Source: an uncultured Verrucomicrobiota bacterium (lineage in GTDB: Bacteria > Verrucomicrobiota > Verrucomicrobiae > Opitutales > Opitutaceae). From it: 8,098 nucleotides of DNA. Positions 1 through 4,826 of this stretch are shown here, in pieces. The notes beneath the pieces were generated by a model. The model did no database searches, was not told the origin of the DNA, and saw only the letters and a list, made by a program, of their open reading frames with translations. Made by a program: the position numbers and the translations under genes. How positions within the stretch are numbered: the stretch's first letter is position 1; each line of letters starts with the position of its first letter. The DNA is taken from assembly GCA_946482165.1 (NCBI GenBank), contig CAMLQS010000231.1, positions 1 to 8,098 on the forward strand. The letters run 5' to 3'.

Positions 1-1
1 C

Positions 2-55
2 GCCGTCCTCGAACGCGCCAACCAGCTCGGCATCGCCCTCCACGGCGCCGAATAA
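2..55 (+). CDS. C-terminal end of an unidentified protein (partial, runs in from left edge)
   Basis: An open frame enters from the left edge and ends at TAA 53-55. It encodes 17 residues (AVLERANQLGIALHGAE). The codons are strongly G/C-ending, like those of the neighbouring genes, so this is probably the real end of a plus-strand gene. Seventeen residues are too few to assign a family. About 70 bp separate it from the next start, and that gap contains the heptamer repeat, so co-transcription with the DUF151 gene is possible but not shown. Confidence 0.55.
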   Translation, partial: AVLERANQLGIALHGAE

Positions 56-84
56 TGGCAACCCGCCCATAGACCGATTTTCCT

Positions 85-117
85 CATTGGACATTGGTCA
101 TTGGGCATTGGACATTT
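85..117. repeat. Heptanucleotide tandem repeat (CATTGGN)x4 plus partial unit
   Basis: Four head-to-tail 7-mers, CATTGGA, CATTGGT, CATTGGG and CATTGGA (85-112), are followed by a partial CATTT (113-117). Only the seventh base varies. The array ends 7 bp before the ATG at 125, so it occupies the place where a ribosome binding site would lie. A TTG inside the array (101) is in frame with the downstream gene but is an unlikely start. Heptameric short tandem repeats in intergenic DNA are known from several bacterial groups. No role is evident here. Confidence 0.85.
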
Positions 118-124
118 CCTCATC

Positions 125-658
125 ATGGCCTCGCCCGCAGTCCTTCCCGTCGCCGTCAAAGGCGTAATGCCCACCGCCAACGGCTGCGCCGTCTTCCTCG
201 GCGACGACGCCAAGACTTTCGTGATCTACGTCGACCACGCCGTGGGCAACGCGATCCAGATGTCGCTCAGCGGTGAAAAAAAGGAGCGCCCGCTCACGCA
301 CGATTTGATCGGCCACATCCTCGCCGGCCTCGGCGCCACGCTGGAACACGTCGTGATCAACGACGTCAACGAAGGCACCTTCTACGCCCGCATCCTGCTC
401 AAGATGAAGAACGAGCTCGGCCAGAAGATCGTCGAGCTCGACGCCCGCCCGAGCGATAGCACCGTGCTCGCGCTCGCCCACGGCCGCCCGATCCTCGTGG
501 CGAAAAAAGTCTACGACGTCGTCGAGGACATGAGCGAGATCCTCGAACGCGTGCTCAAGCAACAGGCCGAAAACGCCGAGGAACAGTCGGGCGGTTTTGA
601 CGAAGGCGAAGAAGACGAGAACTCGCCGGACGAGGACGACGACGACGATAAGAAGTGA
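125..658 (+). CDS. Bifunctional nuclease (BFN/DUF151) domain protein with acidic C-terminal tail
   Basis: A 177-residue protein of the DUF151/BFN family. Plant members have been reported to cleave DNA and RNA; bacterial members are mostly uncharacterised, so the activity here is inferred. The BFN domain spans about residues 5-145. Its characteristic blocks are visible: RPLTHDL (55-61), HVVINDVNEGTFYARILL (75-92), ELDARPSDS (104-112) and GRPILVAKKVY (120-130). No signal peptide is seen, so it should be cytoplasmic. Residues 146-177 form a low-complexity tail rich in Glu and Asp, ending in a run of five Asp and two Lys. ATG 125 is chosen because the in-frame TTG at 101 lies inside the heptamer repeat and would add residues that look non-coding. 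There is no recognisable Shine-Dalgarno sequence. It converges on the HNH gene with a 19-bp gap. Confidence 0.9.
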   Translation: MASPAVLPVAVKGVMPTANGCAVFLGDDAKTFVIYVDHAVGNAIQMSLSGEKKERPLTHDLIGHILAGLGATLEHVVINDVNEGTFYARILLKMKNELGQKIVELDARPSDSTVLALAHGRPILVAKKVYDVVEDMSEILERVLKQQAENAEEQSGGFDEGEEDENSPDEDDDDDKK

Positions 659-682
659 GGACGAGCCCCGCCGCCGCTCACT
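654..682. repeat. Inverted repeat spanning the stop codons of two convergent genes
   Basis: AGTGAG (654-659) and CTCACT (677-682) are perfect inverted copies with a GC-rich 17-base loop. The left arm contains the TGA of the DUF151 gene and the right arm contains the TGA of the HNH gene on the other strand. There is no T-run on either side, so this is at best a weak shared transcription end. Because both arms contain an overlapping TGA, part of the symmetry is automatic. Confidence 0.35.
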
Positions 683-1295
683 CCTCCAGCTCGACGTTCC
701 AGTAAGCCAGATCGAGGAAGTCCTTCCATCGCTCCCGCTGCTGGTTGTTGAGCACGAGAGAGATCACCGGCCTCCATTTGGGGCGCACGGGCTTGCAGAC
801 CAGACGCATATGCGCCTCGTGGGGGAGACGGTTGGCCTTGCGCGAATTGCACTTGATGCAGGAGCACACGATGTTCTCCCACGTCGTCTTGCCCCCGCGA
901 TCACGCGGGATCACGTGATCGAGGTTGAGCTCCTCCCGCGGGAAGATTTTCCCGCAGTATTGGCAGGTGTCCTTGTCGCGCCCGAAGACGTTGCTGCGCG
1001 TGAGCTTCAATTCCTTGCTCGGGAGCTTGTCGAAGAAAGTCAGCAGGATCACGCGAGGCAGGCGGATCGTCGTGCGCGGCGTATGCACCGAGTCGAGCGC
1101 TTCCAGCGGCGGATTGGCTTTCGAGAAATCCATCCAGTCGAGAAACGAAAACACCCGAAAATCGTCCCGATGATGATGAACGACCGCCGCGTGCCCGCGG
1201 GCGAGCAGGGCGAAGGCGCGTTTCGCGCAGATGACGTTGATCGCCTGCCACAGGCGATTCAGCACCAACACCGGCTGATCTAGGACGGCCTCCAT
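678..1295 (-). CDS. HNH endonuclease family protein
   Basis: A 205-residue HNH-family protein. The HNH nuclease fold occupies about residues 98-160. Two zinc-knuckle pairs are present, C111-x2-C114 and C146-x2-C149. The catalytic segment is LNLDHVIPRDRGG, with D126 and H127, followed by WENIV (N141) and then CIKCNSRKANR. This is the usual metal-dependent HNH arrangement, and no key residue appears to be missing. Residues 1-95 form an N-terminal region (PVLVLNRLWQAINV near the start) that I associate with a conserved group of chromosomal HNH proteins of unknown biological role; that association is from memory. There is no signal peptide, and no methylase or toxin/immunity partner is adjacent, so restriction or toxin function is not supported. 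ATG 1293-1295 has a weak AAGG six bases upstream on the minus strand. It lies 113 bp downstream of the DUF4097-type gene, with a promoter-like element between them. Confidence 0.88.
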   Translation of the reverse strand: MEAVLDQPVLVLNRLWQAINVICAKRAFALLARGHAAVVHHHRDDFRVFSFLDWMDFSKANPPLEALDSVHTPRTTIRLPRVILLTFFDKLPSKELKLTRSNVFGRDKDTCQYCGKIFPREELNLDHVIPRDRGGKTTWENIVCSCIKCNSRKANRLPHEAHMRLVCKPVRPKWRPVISLVLNNQQRERWKDFLDLAYWNVELEE

Positions 1296-1307
1296 GTTGG
1301 GCCTTAT

Positions 1308-1336
1308 CGGCTAGGGCTCCCCCCCCCGCCTGTCAA
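1308..1336 (-). promoter_or_regulatory. Putative promoter of the HNH gene with G9 in its spacer
   Basis: Reading the minus strand, a perfect TTGACA lies at 1336-1331. Seventeen bases later comes TAGCCG (1313-1308), a poor -10 match at two of six bases. The better-looking GATAAG (1308-1303) would need a 22-bp spacer. The spacer is dominated by nine consecutive G (1327-1319). If TAGCCG is used, the transcript would start only a few bases before the ATG at 1295, so the mRNA would be nearly leaderless. The -35 is convincing; the -10 is not. Confidence 0.4.
1319..1327. repeat. Homopolymer C9/G9 tract
   Basis: Nine consecutive C on the plus strand (G on the minus strand), 24-32 bp upstream of the HNH start codon. 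I noticed no longer homopolymer of any base in the window. Tracts of this length are prone to slipped-strand length change. Confidence 0.9.
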
Positions 1337-1340
1337 GGGC

Positions 1341-1359
1341 CGCGCTCGTGAAGAGCGCG
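1341..1359. repeat. Hairpin between the DUF4097-type gene and the HNH promoter
   Basis: CGCGCTC (1341-1347) and GAGCGCG (1353-1359) form a 7-bp stem with a 5-base loop. On the minus strand it lies 49 bp past the end of the DUF4097-type gene and ends 4 bp before the TTGACA element. There is no T-run after it, so it is either a weak transcription end for the upstream gene or an operator-like site. The sequence cannot decide which. Confidence 0.35.
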
Positions 1360-1408
1360 TAACGGCGCCGCCACTACGACTCCCGCCGCCTCGACGTTCC
1401 GTCCGCGC

Positions 1409-2419
1409 TTAGCCGTCGAGCGGCTCGCGACCGACGAGCACGATGTTGCCCCAGCTGGTGCGGAGCTTCATCGCCTCGCCGCCGCCGTTGAAATCGGCCA
1501 GCAAGGAGGACTGGTTGAACGATCCGCGGCGAATCGTGGGCTCAAGCCCGCGCGTGCGCACCTTGCCCAGCAAGCGCGTGGCCGCATCGACGGTGAGGGG
1601 CAGGTTCCGGTCGACGTTCACCGTGATCGTCCCGGCGGAGGTCTGCAGGTCGATCTCCTTGGGCAAGGGATGCGCGACACCGAGAGTGATTTCCGAATCG
1701 TCCGCATCGACCTTCAGCGTGTCGAACGCCTGCTGCACCTCCACTCCGCCATTGGAGGTGCGCAACTTGGCCGGCCCGCGAAGTTTTCCCGTGAGAATGC
1801 TCCCGCTCACCGTGCGGAGGTCGGCGCTGCCGCCGACCTCGCCGACGGTGATGCTGCCCGAGGTCGTCTTGGCGATCAGATTCCCGTCCACCGAATCGAT
1901 AAAAAGGGAACCTCCCTCGCCGCGAAGATCGAGCGCGCCGCGGTAGTCTCCGATCACCACTCCCGCAGCCACCGAACGAACCTCGAGCTTAACGCCGACG
2001 GGCACCTCGACCTTAACCACGACGACCATCTGCAAGGCCGGATCGCGATCAAACACGATGAGGCGCGGGTCGCGGAGGGTCATCTCGACACGGTCGCCGC
2101 CGCCGGACTTGTAGCGCGGCTCCATGCTCTTGAACGCCGCGTCCACATCGCGTTTGAAAGGCGCAAGCAGGTCGGGCGTCAGGCGCTCGAGTATGCCGCG
2201 CTGTTCCTTCGCGGGGTCTTGCACGCGCAGATCGACCACAAAGCGAAGCGGCGCGCCGGCGGGCGCGTTCGCCACCTCGATCACGCCCCGGGCCACGCGC
2301 AGCGCGACCGTCGTCGGCGTCTCGGCAAAGCTCTTCTCAAAGCGACGCTCGAGATCCTGCGCTCCCGAAGGAGCCGCGGACAATGTGACCAACAAAAATA
2401 GAACCATCCACTTGCGCAT
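1409..2419 (-). CDS. Exported DUF4097-type beta-repeat protein
   Basis: A 336-residue protein with a clear Sec signal peptide: MRKW, a hydrophobic core VLFLLVTLSAA, and probable cleavage after SGA (about residue 20). It should therefore be periplasmic or at the outer surface. Residues about 130-335 consist of short beta-strand turns carrying recurring S-G-x-I and G-G-V/S motifs: GEGGSLFI, KTTSGSITV, RTVSGSILTG, RTSNGGVEV, QTSAGTITV and RTSWGNIVL. This is the pattern of DUF4097 and related right-handed beta-solenoid proteins. Residues 25-125 are less repetitive and include a charged helical stretch near 72-100. There are no catalytic motifs and no cysteines. The biochemical function of the family is unknown. 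ATG 2417-2419 is chosen because it supplies the basic N-region (RK) of the signal peptide; the in-frame ATG at residue 5 would remove it. No adjacent sigma/anti-sigma gene, a frequent companion of such proteins, is visible. Confidence 0.8.
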   Translation of the reverse strand: MRKWMVLFLLVTLSAAPSGAQDLERRFEKSFAETPTTVALRVARGVIEVANAPAGAPLRFVVDLRVQDPAKEQRGILERLTPDLLAPFKRDVDAAFKSMEPRYKSGGGDRVEMTLRDPRLIVFDRDPALQMVVVVKVEVPVGVKLEVRSVAAGVVIGDYRGALDLRGEGGSLFIDSVDGNLIAKTTSGSITVGEVGGSADLRTVSGSILTGKLRGPAKLRTSNGGVEVQQAFDTLKVDADDSEITLGVAHPLPKEIDLQTSAGTITVNVDRNLPLTVDAATRLLGKVRTRGLEPTIRRGSFNQSSLLADFNGGGEAMKLRTSWGNIVLVGREPLDG

Positions 2420-2585
2420 GCCCGTTTGTCAAAAAGCTGCTAACGCATAACAAGTCCGAAGGAGCCGGCCATGCGAAAAAGTTTCCCTTCACGTAGGAAC
2501 GCTTATGGATCGCGGGACCCCGTCCCTGCGCCATTCCGCGTCCGACACGCGTTCGCCGAGCCACGATTCGCCCGGGAAGCGGAGA

Positions 2586-2864
2586 TCAAACCTTGGCGCT
2601 GTTATCGCACTTGAAATGCACGCGCTTGCGTAGCTCCGCCAAAGTCCGCTGCGACGCGCGCTGCGCGCCTTCGGTGTCGGCCGCGCCCGGCCCGGTGCGG
2701 AGCGTGCCTGTGTCGGAACGCGCGGGCAGGTGCTCGTCCTGAGCCAATCCGCCGATCAACAGCAGCTGCTCGGCACGGGGTTCCAAACGCGCACCGGGAA
2801 ATCCCGCGTTGCGCGCCAGCCAGAGAAAAAAACGAGCCGGAGGAGTGTTTGCGTCGCCTGCCAT
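2586..2864 (-). CDS. Possible small hypothetical protein, 92 residues
   Basis: This open frame (ATG 2862-2864, stop TGA 2586-2588) would encode 92 residues beginning MAGDANTPPARFFLWLARNAG and ending in a basic segment, ELRKRVHFKCDNSAKV. No domain is recognised. In favour: it fills an otherwise empty 490-bp stretch, reads on the strand opposite msrB with a divergent 45-bp gap, and has a plausible amino-acid composition. Against: there is no Shine-Dalgarno sequence, an overlapping alternative frame (2602-2901, -) is also open, and GC-rich DNA gives long chance frames. The frame is bounded upstream by an in-frame stop at 2898-2900. The remaining stretch, 2420-2585, must contain the promoter of the DUF4097-type gene, but I see no good -35/-10 pair or other structure in it. 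Confidence 0.45.
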   Translation of the reverse strand: MAGDANTPPARFFLWLARNAGFPGARLEPRAEQLLLIGGLAQDEHLPARSDTGTLRTGPGAADTEGAQRASQRTLAELRKRVHFKCDNSAKV

Positions 2865-2909
2865 GTCGCACAGGTTGCGGGGCTCGCGCCGCGCGCGTCA
2901 ACCGTCGCC

Positions 2910-3530
2910 ATGCAAGTTTCCCCCCTCAGTCGTCGCCTTCTCGCCCTGCTGGTCGCCAGTTTCGTCCTTCTGCTGCCTGCGGGCTGCGATCAGGACAAGA
3001 ACGCGCGGCCTTCCACCTCCTCGGGCGGAGCAACTTCCCCCGCTCCCAGCGCAATCGCCGGGGGGCTCGCGGTCGGGGCGCCAACCGCCGTCCCCGCCCT
3101 CTCCGATCCCGTCCCGGGACCCGACGGCAAAGTCCGCCTCAGTGACGACGAATGGCGAGCGCGCCTCACACCCGAGCAGTTTAAGATCCTGCGCGGAGCC
3201 GGCACGGAGCGGCCCTTCTCCTGCCCGCTTTGGAAAATATCGGATGCGCCGGGCGTTTATCACTGCGGCGGCTGCGGCTTCGCCCTTTTCGACTCCGCCG
3301 ACAAATTCGACTCCGGCACCGGCTGGCCGAGCTTTGGCCATCCGATCGCTCCCGGGCGCATCCTCGAAAAGACCGACAGCTCCCATGGAATGATTCGTGT
3401 CGAGACGCTCTGCGCGCGCTGCGATGGCCACCTCGGACACGTTTTCGACGACGGCCCGCCACCCGGCGGAAAGCGTTACTGCATCAACGGCGCCGTCCTC
3501 CGCTTCGCTCCCGCCAAAGCTCAGCCTTGA
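2910..3530 (+). CDS. msrB: Peptide-methionine (R)-S-oxide reductase MsrB, predicted lipoprotein
   Basis: A 206-residue MsrB, which reduces the R-epimer of methionine sulfoxide in proteins. The N-terminus (RR, then LLALLVASFVLLLPAGC) is a lipoprotein signal with lipidation expected at C26, although Pro sits at the -3 position where Leu is usual. A Ser/Pro/Ala-rich linker (about 30-72) leads to the catalytic domain (about 76-200). Zinc ligands are the pairs C119/C122 and C168/C171. The FDSGTGWPSF, HGMIRVE, CDGHLGHVFDDGP and RYCINGA blocks are intact, with catalytic cysteine C191. The usual resolving cysteine in the GWPSF block (Cys63 in E. coli MsrB) is Thr137 here; C105 in FSCPLW could replace it. 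ATG 2910 is chosen because it starts the signal peptide. The same frame is open back to 2730, but that segment looks non-coding. It is probably membrane-anchored and protects envelope proteins. The ACT gene follows 72 bp downstream. Confidence 0.93.
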   Translation: MQVSPLSRRLLALLVASFVLLLPAGCDQDKNARPSTSSGGATSPAPSAIAGGLAVGAPTAVPALSDPVPGPDGKVRLSDDEWRARLTPEQFKILRGAGTERPFSCPLWKISDAPGVYHCGGCGFALFDSADKFDSGTGWPSFGHPIAPGRILEKTDSSHGMIRVETLCARCDGHLGHVFDDGPPPGGKRYCINGAVLRFAPAKAQP

Positions 3531-3602
3531 GCCCACTCGGGAGCCCGGGCAGCCTCGCGCGCGTCTTCCACGCCGCCCATTCCGTCTTCGCTTCCAGCTC
3601 GC

Positions 3603-4055
3603 ATGCCTCACGCCACCAAAGCCGCCACTGATCCCGTGATACAGTTCTCCGTTTTTACCGAGAACCGCGTCGGACGTCTTTCCGACCTGACGTCGCTCTT
3701 CAAGGCGAACGACGTCCACGTGGTTGCCCTCACCGTTCTCGATTTCACGGACACCACCATCCTGCGCTTTGTGGTCGATGACAACGACAAGGCCCGCGAG
3801 CTGATGGTGAACAACGATTTTCCCTACACCGAGTGCGACGTGGTCGCGGTGGAGATCAGCGACGAAGCCGATCTGAAGGACGTCCTCGCCGCTCTCCTCG
3901 AGGCCGAGATCAACATCCATTACGTCTACAGCTTCATCAAACGCCCCGAGGGCCGCGCCGCCCTCGTGCTCAACATCGAGGACCCCGACGTCGCGGCGCA
4001 ATCGCTCAACACCCACGGCTTCAAGGTCCTCACCCAGTCGGACATCGCTCGCTGA
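3603..4055 (+). CDS. Tandem ACT-domain protein (stand-alone, probable amino-acid sensor)
   Basis: A 150-residue protein made almost entirely of two ACT-like modules, at about residues 12-76 and 78-147. Module 1 shows VIQFSVFTENRVGRLSDLTSLFKANDVHVVALTVLDF, with the typical beta-alpha-beta pattern and a Gly (G24) at the start of the helix, where ACT domains bind ligand. Module 2 contains LKDVLAALLEAEINIHYVYSF and ends with GFKVLTQSDI. No enzymatic domain is attached, and there is no signal peptide or membrane segment. Stand-alone double-ACT proteins are taken to bind amino acids and to regulate a partner enzyme; the ligand and partner cannot be read from this sequence. ATG 3603 has no Shine-Dalgarno sequence. 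It lies 72 bp behind msrB on the same strand, so co-transcription is possible. Downstream is the REP-like element, then the convergent usp gene. Confidence 0.85.
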   Translation: MPHATKAATDPVIQFSVFTENRVGRLSDLTSLFKANDVHVVALTVLDFTDTTILRFVVDDNDKARELMVNNDFPYTECDVVAVEISDEADLKDVLAALLEAEINIHYVYSFIKRPEGRAALVLNIEDPDVAAQSLNTHGFKVLTQSDIAR

Positions 4056-4088
4056 GCAATCCCGCGCCACATCGTCACGGCTTTGGCA

Positions 4089-4161
4089 TGTAGGCCCGGC
4101 CGCTGGTCGGGCGGCTGGGAAAATCCGGCTCCGGAGAGCCAGACTAGCGGTCTGGCCCACA
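4089..4161. repeat. REP/BIME-like paired palindrome in a convergent gap
   Basis: Two short palindromes face each other. The first is GCCCGGC-CGCTG-GTCGGGC (4094-4112), a 7-bp stem with one G-T pair. The second is GCCAGAC-TAGCG-GTCTGGC (4138-4156), a perfect 7-bp stem. They are also imperfect inverted copies of one another: 4089-4112 and 4138-4161 match at 19 of 24 positions, and three of the five differences are A/G transitions. A third small palindrome, TCCGG-CT-CCGGA (4124-4135), lies between them. Two inverted REP-like units around a spacer is the layout of a BIME. It sits between the ends of the ACT gene (4055) and the usp gene (4217), where it could also end transcription from both sides, although it has no T-runs. 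Confidence 0.6.
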
Positions 4162-4216
4162 CCAAGCCAGGGCCGCCAAGCCAAAGCCCAAGGCGAGGCC
4201 GGAGGACCGCGCCGCG

Positions 4217-4678
4217 CTACTTCTTCCGCTTCGGCGGCTTCGACGCGCCGCGCGGCACGATGACCACCGGACACGTCGCCTTGCGCAGCACGGCGTGCGT
4301 CGTGCCTCCGACCATCAGGTCATAAAACGCCGTGTGGCCATGCGAACCGAGCACGATGGCATCCACCTTTCGTTTCGCCGCCAGCTCCAGAATGCGTTCG
4401 GCGGCGGGGCCGTTCGTCAGCACCGAGGCCGCGTCCAGACCGCGCGCGGTCAACTCGTCCTCGAGATGAACCAACTGATGGCGCGCCCCCTTTTCGGACA
4501 TCTCGATCGTCTCCTGCACCATCTCGGCGCCGATGCCAAACTCGGTTGTAACGATCGGCGGCATTAAACTGTGATGCAGGACCAGCTGCGCTCGCGAGGC
4601 CTTGGCAAGTTCCACGGCCGTTTCGATCACGGCTCGCGTGGCGGCGGAAAAATCGACCGAAACCAACAGCGTTTTCAT
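4217..4678 (-). CDS. Universal stress protein, UspA family, single domain
   Basis: A 153-residue single-domain Usp. It opens with the typical first strand and loop, MKTLLVSVDFS, with the family's conserved Asp at position 9. It ends with the nucleotide-binding region AIVLGSHGHTAFYDLMVGGTTHAVLRKATCPVVIVP. The ATP-binding signature G-x2-G-x9-G-(S/T) is present as G111, G114 and G124, but position 125 is Gly rather than Ser/Thr, so nucleotide binding may differ. A short basic tail (KPPKRKK) follows the domain. The protein should be cytoplasmic, probably dimeric, and linked to stress survival; its specific role is unknown. ATG 4676-4678 begins exactly at the family's first strand; the 42 extra residues possible upstream do not resemble the family. 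It is downstream of murJ on the same strand with a 148-bp gap that contains a promoter candidate, so it probably has its own transcript. Confidence 0.9.
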   Translation of the reverse strand: MKTLLVSVDFSAATRAVIETAVELAKASRAQLVLHHSLMPPIVTTEFGIGAEMVQETIEMSEKGARHQLVHLEDELTARGLDAASVLTNGPAAERILELAAKRKVDAIVLGSHGHTAFYDLMVGGTTHAVLRKATCPVVIVPRGASKPPKRKK

Positions 4679-4705
4679 GGCGGATACGGGGTTTGAGGGC
4701 GTCGG

Positions 4706-4734
4706 AGCATAAGCCCCGAATAGCGAAGATCCAA
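4706..4734 (-). promoter_or_regulatory. Putative sigma70-type promoter of the usp gene
   Basis: On the minus strand, TTGGAT (4734-4729) and TATGCT (4711-4706) are separated by 17 bp. They match the -35/-10 consensus at three and four of six bases. The -10 ends 27 bp before the usp ATG, which leaves room for a short leader. Position and spacing support it; the -35 is weak. Confidence 0.35.
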
Positions 4735-4779
4735 CGGCGGCAGTCTCGTCCCCTTCGCATCGAAAGGCAACCCCCTTAC

Positions 4780-4802
4780 GCAAGGCGCCGCTCCGGCCTT
4801 GC
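4780..4802 (-). terminator. Weak hairpin after murJ
   Basis: GCAAGGC (4780-4786) and GCCTTGC (4796-4802) form a perfect 7-bp stem with a 9-base GC-rich loop, about 25 bp past the murJ stop codon. No T-run follows on the minus strand, so it is not a classical intrinsic terminator. It could stall transcription or stabilise an mRNA end. Confidence 0.3.
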
Positions 4803-4826
4803 AACTCGGATCAACCTGGGCGGCGC

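Noticed and set aside
678..1295. HNH gene as part of a restriction, toxin or homing system
   Set aside because: No methyltransferase, immunity gene, intron/intein boundary or phage gene is adjacent, and the N-terminal region looks like that of ordinary chromosomal HNH proteins.
125..1295. BFN and HNH pair as a two-gene defence system
   Set aside because: The genes converge instead of being co-transcribed, both resemble conserved housekeeping families, and no mobile or defence genes surround them.
1670..2401. 243-codon plus-strand frame opposite the DUF4097-type gene
   Set aside because: The minus-strand frame has a signal peptide and regular beta-repeat motifs. The plus-strand frame is His/Arg-rich and has neither.
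2730..2909. 60-residue N-terminal extension of MsrB
   Set aside because: The frame is open, but the extension has no recognisable features, and the lipoprotein signal peptide begins exactly at the internal ATG 2910.
2898..4274. Long minus-strand frame of 458 codons opposite msrB and the ACT gene
   Set aside because: It overlaps two genes with unmistakable family motifs. Its translation is low-complexity, rich in Arg, Gly, Ala and Val, with no domain, as expected for the reverse strand of G/C-ending codons.
4679..4804. 42-residue N-terminal extension of the Usp protein
   Set aside because: Usp domains begin at the first beta-strand (MKTLLVSVDFS). The extension has no family resemblance and covers the likely promoter.
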